Source of the DNA: a bacterium
GTDB taxonomy: Bacteria; Bacillota; Clostridia; Oscillospirales; Oscillospiraceae
Length of the DNA stretch: 64,000 nucleotides
Direction: 5' to 3'
Assembly: GCA_029009095.1 (NCBI GenBank)
Contig: JAQXJT010000039.1
Span: 38,553 to 102,552, forward strand
Shown in pieces: positions 23,476 to 32,372 of this stretch. Below the pieces are notes generated by a model that searched no databases, had not been told where the DNA came from, and saw nothing but the letters and a program-made list of their open reading frames with translations. A program made the position numbers and the translations under genes. Numbering within the stretch: the stretch's first letter is position 1; each line of letters opens with the position of its first letter.

Positions 23476-24900
23476 ATGCACAGTCTGTACTTCAAAAACT
23501 TTCTCGCCACCGCCACCATGGTCATCTGGAGCTTTCTGCTGCTGGCGCTGGCGTTTATCTCCATCGGCCGCTCCATCTTCGTCAACGAGGTTCAGGAGAA
23601 TATGTACAACAACGCCGTGGAGGTGGCCGCCACCGCCGAGGCCTACGCACGGAACGGCGATCTGAGCAGTCCCGATCTGCGCATGAACCTCTCCTCCCTC
23701 TCCGCCGCCACGGGCCGGCACATTTTTCTCACTACCACCGATGGCTTCATCTTCTCCTGCTCCGACCGGCAGCCCCGCTGCGAGCATCTGGGCAAAACGG
23801 TGAGCGCGGAGGTCATGGCGCAGCTCCACGAGCAGGGCAAGCTCCTCTACTCGGGCAACCTGGGCGGTATGTACGACGACCCCCGCTTCGTGGTGGCCGA
23901 ACCGTTCCACTACGGCAACGCGGTGCTGGGCTACGCCTTCGTCTCCCATGTGAGTTCCAACGCTCTCTACACCTGGCAGGCGGTGCTGCCCCTCTTCTGG
24001 AGCATCAGCATCGTGGTGCTGCTGCTCTCGCTGTCCCTCTCCTACTTCTTCTCCTGGCATCTGGCACAGCCGCTGAAAAACATGGCCGACGCGGCCAGGA
24101 GTTTTGGCCACGGGAACTTCTCCGTGCGGGTGGACGACACCGGGCGGAACGACGAGCTGGGCGAGCTCACCGAGGCCTTCAACAACATGGCAAGTTCGCT
24201 GGAAAAATCCGAGGAGCGGCGGCGGGAGTTCATCGCCAATGTCTCCCATGAGCTCAAAACCCCCATGACCACCATCTCGGGCTTTGTGGACGGGATCCTG
24301 GACGGCACCATCCCCCCCGAGCAGGAGCGGCATTATCTGGAAACCATCTCCGCGGAGACCAAGCGCCTCGCCCGGCTGGTGCGCAGTATGCTGGAGCTGA
24401 GCCGCCTGCAGGCGGAGGATCGGAGCATACTGCTCTCCAAGAGCTTCGACGCCGCCGAGATGATGCGCCTCACCCTGATCAACTTCGCAGACAAGATCAC
24501 CGCGCGGCACCTGGACGTGGACTTCCGCGTTCCGGAGGAGGCGGTGGAGGTGCAGGGCGATGTGGACGCCATCACCCAGGTCTCCTACAATCTGCTGGAC
24601 AACGCCGTGAAATTCGCCCGGGAGGGCACCACGCTGACTCTCTCCCTCTGGAAGGACAGCAGCAAGGCCTATATCTCCGTGCGAAGCTGCGGCGACACCA
24701 TCCCCGCCTCCGAGATCCCCCTGCTCTTCGACCGCTTCCACAAGAGCGACCGGAGCCGCAGCAAGGACCGGGACGGCGTGGGACTGGGCCTGTACATCGT
24801 AAAGACCATACTCAACAACCACGGCGAGGACATCGCCGTCACCAGCCGGGAGGGCGTGACGGACTTTGTCTTTACACTGACGCTGAAAAAAGGCAGGTAA
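23476..24900 (+). CDS. Sensor histidine kinase
   Basis: The 474-residue kinase has a first membrane helix (about 13-32), an extracytoplasmic sensor of about 135 residues with a Cys95/Cys102 pair, a second helix (about 168-193) and HAMP (about 193-245). A HisKA domain follows with His258 in NVSHELKTP, then an ATPase domain with N-box YNLLDNAVKF and DGVGLGLYIVK. The G1 box reads RSCGDTIP rather than D-x-G-x-GIP, a variant with no Asp in the usual place. It starts 15 bases after its response regulator. The likely job is sensing envelope stress, given the HtrA gene that follows 4 bases later. Confidence 0.93.
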   Translation: MHSLYFKNFLATATMVIWSFLLLALAFISIGRSIFVNEVQENMYNNAVEVAATAEAYARNGDLSSPDLRMNLSSLSAATGRHIFLTTTDGFIFSCSDRQPRCEHLGKTVSAEVMAQLHEQGKLLYSGNLGGMYDDPRFVVAEPFHYGNAVLGYAFVSHVSSNALYTWQAVLPLFWSISIVVLLLSLSLSYFFSWHLAQPLKNMADAARSFGHGNFSVRVDDTGRNDELGELTEAFNNMASSLEKSEERRREFIANVSHELKTPMTTISGFVDGILDGTIPPEQERHYLETISAETKRLARLVRSMLELSRLQAEDRSILLSKSFDAAEMMRLTLINFADKITARHLDVDFRVPEEAVEVQGDVDAITQVSYNLLDNAVKFAREGTTLTLSLWKDSSKAYISVRSCGDTIPASEIPLLFDRFHKSDRSRSKDRDGVGLGLYIVKTILNNHGEDIAVTSREGVTDFVFTLTLKKGR

Positions 24901-24904
24901 GCAT

Positions 24905-26248
24905 ATGACGGAAAAGAACTGGTATGAAACAGAGGCCGACGGCGACCGGGGCGGCTGGTACGCCCCGCTGTCCGACTCGCCCGCTCCCGCCCCTTCCCGG
25001 AAGCCCCACAGCCCCTGGAAGGCTGCGGCGCTCGTTCTGGGACTGCTGCTCCTGCTGGTCAGCTCCTGTCTCTTCTTCCGCCGGGACGGCGAGGGGGAGG
25101 AGCCGGAGAGCCCCGACAGGGACTTCGCTTTTCAGTGGGATTTCGGCCGGGACGGCGCGCCCTCTCTCCCCGACGGGGACAAGGACGGCTTTGCCGACAG
25201 TTTTCAGGACTTCTTTCAGGAATACTACTCCTCCGTGGAGAGCGCCGAGCCGTGCGACATCCCCACCGTGGAGGCCCCCGAGGGGCTGAGCATCGAGCTG
25301 CGGGAGACCCGGGAGGAGGAACTGAGCCTGCAGGAGATCTACCGCCGGTGCAGTCCCTTCATCGTGGCCGTCTCCGCCTACCCCGACGAGAGCAGCGATC
25401 TGCGTTACTCCTGGGGCACCGGCGTGGTGCTCACCCGGGACGGCTACATCGTCACCAACTCCCATGTGGTGGAGGGCGCCTGCCGGGCCAGAGTCACCTT
25501 GCAGGACGACAGGGAGTTTGAGGCCCGGCTGGTGGGCAACGACAGCCGCAGCGACATCGCCGTGCTGAAGATCGAGGCCAACGACCTGACCCCCGCGGAG
25601 TTCGGCCGCGCCGACACCCTCCAGGTGGGCGACAGCGTGGTAGCCCTGGGCAACCCCCTGGGCGACTCCTTCCGCTGCACCATGACCGACGGCATCATCA
25701 CCGGCATTGGCCGGGACATCTCCTACCACGGGGCCACGCTGACCCTGCTCCAGACCAACGCCGCCATCAACGAGGGCAACTCCGGCGGCGCGCTCATCAA
25801 CAGCTACGGCCAGGTGGTGGGCATCACCAACATGAAAATGAGCAACACCTATGCCGGCTCCGTCACCATTGAGGGCGTGGGCTTCGCCATCCCCTCCGAG
25901 ACAGTGAAGGACATGGCCGACGCCCTGCTCCGCGACGGGGCGGTGCTGGGCCGTCCGGCTCTGGGCATCACCGTGGGCGCCATTCCTGAGGACGCCGCCG
26001 AGCACTATGACCTCCCTGACGGTCTCTATGTCTCCGCCGTGTCCGAGGGCAGCGACTGCAAGGCAAAGGGCATCCGGGTGGGAGACGTGCTCACCCACGC
26101 CAACGGCAAACCCCTCACCGTCACCGGGGATCTGGTGGGGATGATCGCGGACATGACCGTGGGCGACACGCTGACGCTGACAGTCTTCCGGGACGGGGAG
26201 AGCTTCGAGACCGTGGTGGCGCTGGTGGATGTGAACGACGTATATTGA
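24905..26248 (+). CDS. HtrA/DegP-like S1C serine protease with PDZ domain
   Basis: The 447-residue membrane-anchored protease has a cytoplasmic N-terminus, a membrane helix (about 38-57), an acidic linker, a trypsin-like domain (about 150-325) and one PDZ domain (about 340-440). The catalytic triad is His187 in TNSHVV, Asp217 in SDIAVLK and Ser293 in GNSGGAL. It degrades or refolds damaged exported proteins outside the membrane. It is coupled to the two-component system upstream and followed by a terminator hairpin. Confidence 0.95.
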   Translation: MTEKNWYETEADGDRGGWYAPLSDSPAPAPSRKPHSPWKAAALVLGLLLLLVSSCLFFRRDGEGEEPESPDRDFAFQWDFGRDGAPSLPDGDKDGFADSFQDFFQEYYSSVESAEPCDIPTVEAPEGLSIELRETREEELSLQEIYRRCSPFIVAVSAYPDESSDLRYSWGTGVVLTRDGYIVTNSHVVEGACRARVTLQDDREFEARLVGNDSRSDIAVLKIEANDLTPAEFGRADTLQVGDSVVALGNPLGDSFRCTMTDGIITGIGRDISYHGATLTLLQTNAAINEGNSGGALINSYGQVVGITNMKMSNTYAGSVTIEGVGFAIPSETVKDMADALLRDGAVLGRPALGITVGAIPEDAAEHYDLPDGLYVSAVSEGSDCKAKGIRVGDVLTHANGKPLTVTGDLVGMIADMTVGDTLTLTVFRDGESFETVVALVDVNDVY

Positions 26249-26254
26249 AACCAT

Positions 26255-26282
26255 AACGGCGTGACGGTCGTCACGCCGTTTG
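26255..26282 (+). terminator. Terminator after HtrA gene
   Basis: A perfect 12-bp stem (AACGGCGTGACG) with a 2-base loop ends in TTTG. The T run is short, so read-through into pssA is possible. Confidence 0.6.
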
Positions 26283-26298
26283 TTCGGGAGAGAAAGAG

Positions 26299-26928
26299 AT
26301 GGAACGAAAAGGGAAACTTTTGGGGTACTACAACTATACGGTCATCCTGACCTATGTGGGACTGCTGGCAGGCTTTTCCGGCATCCTCGCCGCCCTGGAG
26401 GGAAGCTACCGCAGCGCCATGCTCTGTCTGATGACGGCGGGGTTTTGCGATATGTTCGACGGGGCCATCGCCTCCACCCGGAAGCGGACGGAGCAGGAGA
26501 AATGCTTCGGCATCCAGATCGACTCGCTCTGCGATCTGGTGTGCTTTGGAGTACTGCCGGCGGTGCTGGTGTACTGCATGGGGCAGCGCACCCTCGGCGC
26601 GCGCTGCGTCGCCGCTTTTTATGTGCTCTGTGCCCTGATCCGTCTCGCCTTCTTCAATGTGGACGAACAGGAGCGGCAAAAGCGCACCTGCGCCCGCCGG
26701 GAGAGCTATCTGGGGCTGCCGGTGACCCTCTCCGCGATCTTCGTCCCCGGACTCTACGGGGCGGGCAACTACTTCTCCTGGCAGAAAAATCCCGCTCTCC
26801 CCTCCGCTCTGGCCGTGATGGGCGTGATGTTCCTGCTGCCCGTACCGCTGAAAAAGCCCGGTCGGCCGGGGAAGCTTCTGCTGCTCTGCTGCGGCGTGCT
26901 GGTGTTCTGTCTGGCGGCTTTTGCCTGA
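26299..26928 (+). CDS. pssA: CDP-diacylglycerol-serine O-phosphatidyltransferase
   Basis: The 209-residue membrane enzyme has several hydrophobic spans and the CDP-alcohol phosphotransferase signature: FDGAIAS, then FGIQIDSLCD, matching D-G-x2-A-(x)n-G-x3-D-x3-D (the usual Arg after Ala is Ser-Thr-Arg here). It makes phosphatidylserine from CDP-diacylglycerol and serine. The next gene encodes the decarboxylase, so the pair makes phosphatidylethanolamine. Confidence 0.9.
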   Translation: MERKGKLLGYYNYTVILTYVGLLAGFSGILAALEGSYRSAMLCLMTAGFCDMFDGAIASTRKRTEQEKCFGIQIDSLCDLVCFGVLPAVLVYCMGQRTLGARCVAAFYVLCALIRLAFFNVDEQERQKRTCARRESYLGLPVTLSAIFVPGLYGAGNYFSWQKNPALPSALAVMGVMFLLPVPLKKPGRPGKLLLLCCGVLVFCLAAFA

Positions 26929-26941
26929 GAGGAGGCGCGAC

Positions 26942-27814
26942 ATGAAAGCCGATCTCTTCTACAATAGCGCCCCGGGGCGGATGCTGCTGCGCTCTCTCCA
27001 GTCCTCCGGCGCCTTCAAGGCCGCAGCCCTCTTTCTCCGCAGTGGCGCTTCCCGACCCCTGATCGCCCCGTTCATCCGCAAAAACGGCGTCGACATGACC
27101 CCCTTTCAGGGGCAGAGCTACCGCTCTTTCGCGGACTTCTTCGCCCGGGAGAAAGCGCTTCCCCCTTACATAGAGGACGAAGACGTGCTCATCAGCCCCT
27201 GCGACGGCCTCCTCAGCATCTACCCCGTCACCGGGGACATGGTCCTCCCCATGAAAGACTCCCACTATCTCCTCTCCGACCTCCTGCCCCGGGAGGAGAC
27301 GGCGGCGCTGTTTGCCGGGGGGCTGTGTCTCGTGTACCGGCTTCAGGCCACCGATTACCACCACTTCTGCCACTTTGACGACTGTGTCCGGCGGGAGACT
27401 CATTACATCCCCGGGCAGCTCCACAGCGTGCAGCCCATCGCCTGCCGCACGGTGCCGGTGTACCGGCTGAACCGCCGCTGGTGGACGCTGATGGACACCG
27501 ACCACTTCGGCCCCGCCGCCCAGATCGAGGTGGGGGCCATGCTGGTGGGCGGCGTGACGCACGCGGGGGAGCCGGGCCGCTTTCCAAAAGGCTCGGAGAT
27601 GGGGAACTTTGAACTGGCCGGCTCCACCATCGTCCTGCTGCTCACCGCTCAGGCGCGGTGCTCCCTCACCTTTTTTCCCCGCTTTGTCCCCGCTCTGGAG
27701 GGGGCCGGGGAGGTGGCCGTTTCCATGGGCGAGGGCGTCGGACGGCGGCAAAAAGAGGCCGCGGCGGCAGCGACGGCGGCTTTGGCCGGGGGAAATGTGC
27801 CTCTCTCCCCCTGA
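26942..27814 (+). CDS. psd: Phosphatidylserine decarboxylase proenzyme
   Basis: The 290-residue protein has the PSD signatures VLISPCDGLL, YRLQATDYHHFCHFDDC and the self-cleavage site AGSTIVLLL near the C-terminus. There the Gly-Ser bond is cut and Ser becomes the pyruvoyl group. It converts phosphatidylserine to phosphatidylethanolamine at the membrane. The ATG at 26942 follows GAGGAGG. A strong terminator lies just after the gene. Confidence 0.93.
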   Translation: MKADLFYNSAPGRMLLRSLQSSGAFKAAALFLRSGASRPLIAPFIRKNGVDMTPFQGQSYRSFADFFAREKALPPYIEDEDVLISPCDGLLSIYPVTGDMVLPMKDSHYLLSDLLPREETAALFAGGLCLVYRLQATDYHHFCHFDDCVRRETHYIPGQLHSVQPIACRTVPVYRLNRRWWTLMDTDHFGPAAQIEVGAMLVGGVTHAGEPGRFPKGSEMGNFELAGSTIVLLLTAQARCSLTFFPRFVPALEGAGEVAVSMGEGVGRRQKEAAAAATAALAGGNVPLSP

Positions 27815-27844
27815 AATGCCCCGAAAAGCCCGATACTTTTCACG

Positions 27845-27880
27845 AAAACGCCCCTCTCTTCCGGGAGAGGGGCGTTTTTT
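27845..27880 (+). terminator. Terminator after psd
   Basis: AAAACGCCCCTCTC pairs with GAGAGGGGCGTTTT around a TTCCGG loop and is followed by a T run. Confidence 0.9.
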
Positions 27881-27982
27881 GTGCCGGAAATACAATTTCC
27901 GGAATAAATGGGCATAGTAAAGCGGGGGTTTTCCCCTACAGCAGGGACTTTTCCGAAGAAATAACGGCTCAAAAACTTTCAG

Positions 27983-28011
27983 TTGCAATCTTTTTCCAAT
28001 CCTGATAGAAT
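27983..28011 (+). promoter_or_regulatory. Sigma-A promoter of the P-type ATPase
   Basis: TTGCAA at 27983-27988, 17-bp spacer, TAGAAT at 28006-28011. A CCGGAAATACAATTTCCGG inverted repeat lies upstream at about 27884-27902. Confidence 0.8.
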
Positions 28012-28057
28012 ACGCCACATCGCAAAACGCCGATCGAAGAAAGAGGGGGACATACAT

Positions 28058-30739
28058 TTGAAATTTTACTGTGAAACCAAAGAGGCCGTGCTGGCGGAGG
28101 TGGCAAGCTCCGCGGAGGGTCTCAGCGGGGAGGAGGCCGCGCGCCGTCTGGAGAAAAACGGCAAGAACAAGCTGGCCGAACCGGAGAAGCCCAGTCTCCT
28201 GCGCCGCTTCCTCAGCGCGCTGAACGATCCCATGATCTTCCTGCTGCTGGGGGCCGCCGCCATCTCCACGGCCACCACCATCTACCAGAACACGGCCTAC
28301 GGCGCCCACGAGAATTATGCCGATCTCTTCATTATTCTCTTTGTGGTGCTCATCAACACCGTGCTGAGCATGGTGCAGGAGTCCAAGGCCGAGCAGGCCA
28401 TCGAGGCGCTCATGGAGATGACCGCCGCCACCAGCCGGGTGCTCCGGGACGGCAAGATCGTCACGGTAAAGAGCGAGGATCTGGTGGTGGGCGATGTGGT
28501 GGTGCTGGAGGCCGGCGACGCCGTCCCCGCGGACTGCCGCATTCTCGAGAGCCACTCCATGAAGGTGGAGGAGGCCGCCCTGACGGGCGAGAGCGTCCCC
28601 GTGAGCAAGATCATGGATCTGCTGATGCTCCGGGAGAGCGGCAAGGACATTCCCCTGGGCGACAGGGTGAACATGGTCTACTCGGGCAGCACCGTGGTCT
28701 TTGGCCGGGGCGAAGCCGTGGTGGTGGCCACGGGCATGGACACCGAAATGGGCAAGATCGCCGACGCCCTCACCCAGGCCAAAGACGAGGAGACGCCGCT
28801 GAGCCGGAAGCTCAGCGATCTGTCCGTGACGCTCACCAAGCTGGTTTTGGGCATCTGCGTCTTTGTCTTTGCCTTTGGGGTTCTTCGGGATGTTTTCCTC
28901 TTCCCCAAGGCGGGCAGCAGCGTGTTCACCACCGTGCTGGACACCTTTATCATCGCCGTGGCTCTGGCCGTGGCGGCCATCCCCGAGGGACTCCCCGCCG
29001 TCACCACCATCATCATGTCCATCGGCGTCACCGCCATGAGCAAGCGGCAGGCTCTCATCCGCCGGCTTACCGCCGTGGAGACTCTGGGCTGCACCCAGAT
29101 CATCTGCTCGGATAAGACCGGCACCCTGACCCAGAACCGCATGACCGTGGTGGACACCTTCACCGACGAGCCCATGCTGCTGGCCAAAGCCATGGCCCTC
29201 TGCAACGATGCCAAGCGCTGCCAGGGTATGCACGAGGCTGAGGGCGAACCCACCGAGGCCGCGCTGGTCAACCACGCCCACGACCTCATGCTCTATAAGG
29301 ATGAGCTGGATGTGAAGTACCCCCGGGTGGGGGAGGCGCCCTTCGACTCCGGGCGCAAGATGATGTCCACCGTCCACGAGGAGGACGGAAAATACCGCCA
29401 GTACACCAAGGGCGCCACGGAGATCCTGCTGGAGCGTTGCGTGGGCTGCTGGCGGGGAGGCAGAGTCGTCCCCATCACCGAGGAGTACAAGGCCTCCGTT
29501 CTGGAGCAGAGCAAGCTCTTTGCCGACCGGGCACTGCGGGTGCTGGGCGCCGCTTTCCGGGACTACGACAGCCTGCCCGGGAGCTTTGAGCCGGAGGATC
29601 TGGAGCACGATCTGGTGTTCATCGGCTTCACCGGCATGATCGACCCCTGCCGTCCCGAGGTCTACGAAGCCATCCGCGAATGCCGCATGGCCGGCATCCG
29701 CCCCATTATGATCACCGGCGACCACATCGACACCGCCGTGGCCATCGCCCGGGATCTGGGCATCATCTCCGACGAGAGCGAGGCCATCGAGGGCGCGGCG
29801 CTGGAGGACATCAGCGACGAGGAGCTGGTGGAGGCCGTCACCCGCTACAGCGTCTACGCCCGGGTGCAGCCCGAGCACAAGACGCGCATCGTCCGGGCCT
29901 GGAAGGCCCGGGGCATGGTCACCGCCATGACCGGCGACGGCGTCAACGACGCCCCCTCCATCAAGGCCGCCGACATCGGCATCGGCATGGGCATCACCGG
30001 CACCGCCGTCACCAAGAGTGTGTGCGACATGGTGCTGGCCGATGACAACTTTGCCACCATCGTCAACGCCGTGGAAGAGGGCCGCAAGATCTACGACAAC
30101 ATCCGCAAGGTGGTGCAGTTCCAGCTCACCACCAACCTGGCCGAGATCGTCTCGGTGTTCGTGGCCTCTCTCTTCGGCTTCAAGCTCCTCTCCGCGGCCC
30201 ATCTGCTGTGGATCAATCTGGTCACCGACTCCGCCCCCGGTCTGGCGCTGGGCATGGAGCCGGCGGAAGACGGCATCATGCGCCGCTCCCCCCGTCCCTC
30301 CGACGAGAGCCTTTTCGCCAACGGGGCCGGGCTGGGCATGGCCGTGCAGGGCGTTTTCATGGGCGCGCTGATCCTCTTCTCCTACTTCTTCGGGGAGCGT
30401 CTGGAAAACGGCGTGTGGAGCTTCGCCCAGAGCAACGACGGCATGACCATGGCGTTTTTGACCTGCAACTTCGTGGAGATGTTCCGCGCCTTTACGGCCC
30501 GCTCCGTCCACAGCTCCATCTTCACCATGAAGACCCAGAACAAGTGGCTCTGGCTGGCGCTGGTGTGGACGATGGTGCTGACCTGCGGCGTGATCTTCGT
30601 GCCGGGCCTGTGCAGCCTCTTCGGCTTCACCTCCGTGAGCATGGAGGAGTTCTTCATCTCCATGGGTCTGGCCGCCACGCTGATCCCCGTCACGGAGATC
30701 TGGAAGGCCATCCAGCGGAGAAAGGCGAAAAAAGCGTAA
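28058..30739 (+). CDS. Calcium-type cation-transporting P-type ATPase
   Basis: The 893-residue P2-type ATPase has an N-terminal cation-ATPase domain and ten predicted membrane spans. The TGES loop of the actuator domain is present, the phosphorylation motif is CSDKTGTLTQNRM with Asp352, and the hinge is MTGDGVNDAPSIKAADIGI. AIPEGLPAV in span 4 and LLWINLVTDSAPGLALGMEP in span 6 are typical of Ca2+ pumps of the PMCA/SERCA-like bacterial type. A TTG at 28058 is chosen as the start because AGAGGGGGA lies 7 bases upstream. The TTG at 27983, which would give a longer product, is the -35 box. Confidence 0.92.
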   Translation: MKFYCETKEAVLAEVASSAEGLSGEEAARRLEKNGKNKLAEPEKPSLLRRFLSALNDPMIFLLLGAAAISTATTIYQNTAYGAHENYADLFIILFVVLINTVLSMVQESKAEQAIEALMEMTAATSRVLRDGKIVTVKSEDLVVGDVVVLEAGDAVPADCRILESHSMKVEEAALTGESVPVSKIMDLLMLRESGKDIPLGDRVNMVYSGSTVVFGRGEAVVVATGMDTEMGKIADALTQAKDEETPLSRKLSDLSVTLTKLVLGICVFVFAFGVLRDVFLFPKAGSSVFTTVLDTFIIAVALAVAAIPEGLPAVTTIIMSIGVTAMSKRQALIRRLTAVETLGCTQIICSDKTGTLTQNRMTVVDTFTDEPMLLAKAMALCNDAKRCQGMHEAEGEPTEAALVNHAHDLMLYKDELDVKYPRVGEAPFDSGRKMMSTVHEEDGKYRQYTKGATEILLERCVGCWRGGRVVPITEEYKASVLEQSKLFADRALRVLGAAFRDYDSLPGSFEPEDLEHDLVFIGFTGMIDPCRPEVYEAIRECRMAGIRPIMITGDHIDTAVAIARDLGIISDESEAIEGAALEDISDEELVEAVTRYSVYARVQPEHKTRIVRAWKARGMVTAMTGDGVNDAPSIKAADIGIGMGITGTAVTKSVCDMVLADDNFATIVNAVEEGRKIYDNIRKVVQFQLTTNLAEIVSVFVASLFGFKLLSAAHLLWINLVTDSAPGLALGMEPAEDGIMRRSPRPSDESLFANGAGLGMAVQGVFMGALILFSYFFGERLENGVWSFAQSNDGMTMAFLTCNFVEMFRAFTARSVHSSIFTMKTQNKWLWLALVWTMVLTCGVIFVPGLCSLFGFTSVSMEEFFISMGLAATLIPVTEIWKAIQRRKAKKA

Positions 30740-30753
30740 CGCAATACCCTCAG

Positions 30754-30784
30754 AAAGGACGGCCCGCCGGGGCCGTCCTTTTTT
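30754..30784 (+). terminator. Terminator after P-type ATPase
   Basis: GGACGGCCC pairs with GGGCCGTCC (short GCC-G loop) and is followed by six T residues. Confidence 0.85.
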
Positions 30785-30831
30785 GCCGCGCACGGACGCA
30801 GCGGCGGGCCGGTGTTTCTTCGCCGCCGCCC

Positions 30832-30860
30832 TTGACCGTGGGGGGAAATCGTGGTATTTT
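30832..30860 (+). promoter_or_regulatory. Promoter of the SLH/transglutaminase-like gene
   Basis: TTGACC at 30832-30837, 17-bp spacer, TATTTT at 30855-30860, about 42 bases before the ATG. Confidence 0.7.
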
Positions 30861-30902
30861 TATCTGGCGTATTTCGCAGCAAGAAACAAAGAGGGTCTTT
30901 GC

Positions 30903-32357
30903 ATGAGAGCCAGAAAGAAAAGGAACAATACCGTGCTGCTCTCCGTTTTCGTCCTGCTGCTCGCCGCCGTCTTTTTTGTGGCGGGCTTCTACAGCGGGCG
31001 GAGCAGCGCCCCGGAGGGGACGGCCGCCGAGCGGCTGTGCACCGTGGCGTACTACATCGACGGAGAGCTTTACCGGAGCGAACAGGTCAGCGCCGGCAGC
31101 GTTCCCCAGGGAGTGGGCTACCCCCTGTTGGATGGACAACGGGTGCTGGCATGGCTGGACGGAAACGGCCGGGAGGCCCGGGTGGAGGATCTGAAGGTCT
31201 ACAGCGACCTGCGCTATACCGCCGTCACCGCGCCGCTGCTGGCCGCGCAGCCGGGCTATTTCCCCCACACAGAGGAGGTGTTCCGCCCCGACGCTCCCCT
31301 CAGCCGCGCCGAGGCCGCGGAGATCCTCTGCGTCCTGCTGGGACACCCGGAGGAGGAGATGGAGCCGGAGGAGGCCCCCGCGCTGCGGGATGTGGATGAG
31401 AATGCCGGCGCCTTCCGCAGCGTCTGCTACCTGGTGAGCCGGGGGCTGATGGACGCGCCCAACGGGATGTTCTCCCCGGAGGAGAGCTTCTCCGAGGAGG
31501 GCTTTGCCGCCCTTCTGTCCCCCTTCTTCCGCCGTGACGACATCGCCGCCGCCGTGGGGCGCGTGGCGGGCGTGGGCGCGGATACCGTCTCCCGGGCCGA
31601 GGCCGCCGTGACGCTGAACGCCCTGCTGGGGCTGGACGAAGAGGAGCGGGAACTCTACCTCCCCGATGTGCAGCCCGGCTACTGGGCCGAGCGCGATGTG
31701 CTCCTGGCGGCCCAGGGCGGGGGAAAGCGCCGGGACGAGGGCTTTTGCAACATCGACGGATATCTCTACGCCATCCAGTCTGACGGCTACGCTCTGAAGA
31801 ACGGCTACATCGGCTCCCTTTTCTTCGATCAGAACGGTCGCTACACCTCCGGCAGTCAGGAGCTGGACGGCTATGTGGCGGACGCCATCCGGGAATACAC
31901 CGACCCCGGCATGGAGCGGGAGGAGATGCTCCGCGCCATGTATCTCCATGTCCGGGACGACTTTACTTACCTGCGCCGCAACTACTATCAGGTCAGCGAC
32001 ATCGGCTGGGCCATGAAAGAGGCCCTGACCATGTACTCCACCGGCCGGGGCAACTGCTACTGCTACGCCGCCGCCTTCTGGGCCGCCGCCCGGGGGCTGG
32101 GCTATGACGCCACGGTGGTCAGCGGCACCATCGGCAGCGAGAGGAGCCCCCACGGCTGGGTCATCATCTCCATGGACGGGGAACACTACGTCTTCGATGT
32201 GGAGATCGAGATGGCCTACCACCGGGACGGCCAGACCCATATCGACGTATACAAAATCGAGCACAGGGCGGCCATCGGCCAGTGGCTCTATGTGGAGGCC
32301 TATGCCTACAACCAGTCCGTTCCCCGGGAAGAGGAAATGGGCTTTGCGCTGCGCTGA
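30903..32357 (+). CDS. Membrane-anchored SLH and transglutaminase-like domain protein
   Basis: The 484-residue protein has an N-terminal membrane helix (about 9-28) and three S-layer-homology-like segments: FRPDAPLSRAEAAEIL, FSPEESFSEEGFAALL, and LPDVQPGYWAERDVLLAA. The C-terminal transglutaminase-like domain has Cys in GRGNCYCYAAAFW, His in SPHGWVI and Asp in YVFDVEIEM as a candidate triad. SLH segments usually bind secondary wall polymers. Transglutaminase-like domains in bacteria are often peptidases. GAGGG lies 7 bases before the ATG. A MORN lipoprotein gene follows 15 bases later. Confidence 0.8.
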   Translation: MRARKKRNNTVLLSVFVLLLAAVFFVAGFYSGRSSAPEGTAAERLCTVAYYIDGELYRSEQVSAGSVPQGVGYPLLDGQRVLAWLDGNGREARVEDLKVYSDLRYTAVTAPLLAAQPGYFPHTEEVFRPDAPLSRAEAAEILCVLLGHPEEEMEPEEAPALRDVDENAGAFRSVCYLVSRGLMDAPNGMFSPEESFSEEGFAALLSPFFRRDDIAAAVGRVAGVGADTVSRAEAAVTLNALLGLDEEERELYLPDVQPGYWAERDVLLAAQGGGKRRDEGFCNIDGYLYAIQSDGYALKNGYIGSLFFDQNGRYTSGSQELDGYVADAIREYTDPGMEREEMLRAMYLHVRDDFTYLRRNYYQVSDIGWAMKEALTMYSTGRGNCYCYAAAFWAAARGLGYDATVVSGTIGSERSPHGWVIISMDGEHYVFDVEIEMAYHRDGQTHIDVYKIEHRAAIGQWLYVEAYAYNQSVPREEEMGFALR

Positions 32358-32372
32358 GGGAGGGAACTGACT

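Noticed and set aside
26654-30793. Very long minus-strand open frame (1379 codons) antisense to psd and the P-type ATPase
   Set aside because: It is a shadow made by GC-rich third positions. Its product has low-complexity Gly/His/Arg/Ala composition and no domain, while the opposite strand encodes clear families.
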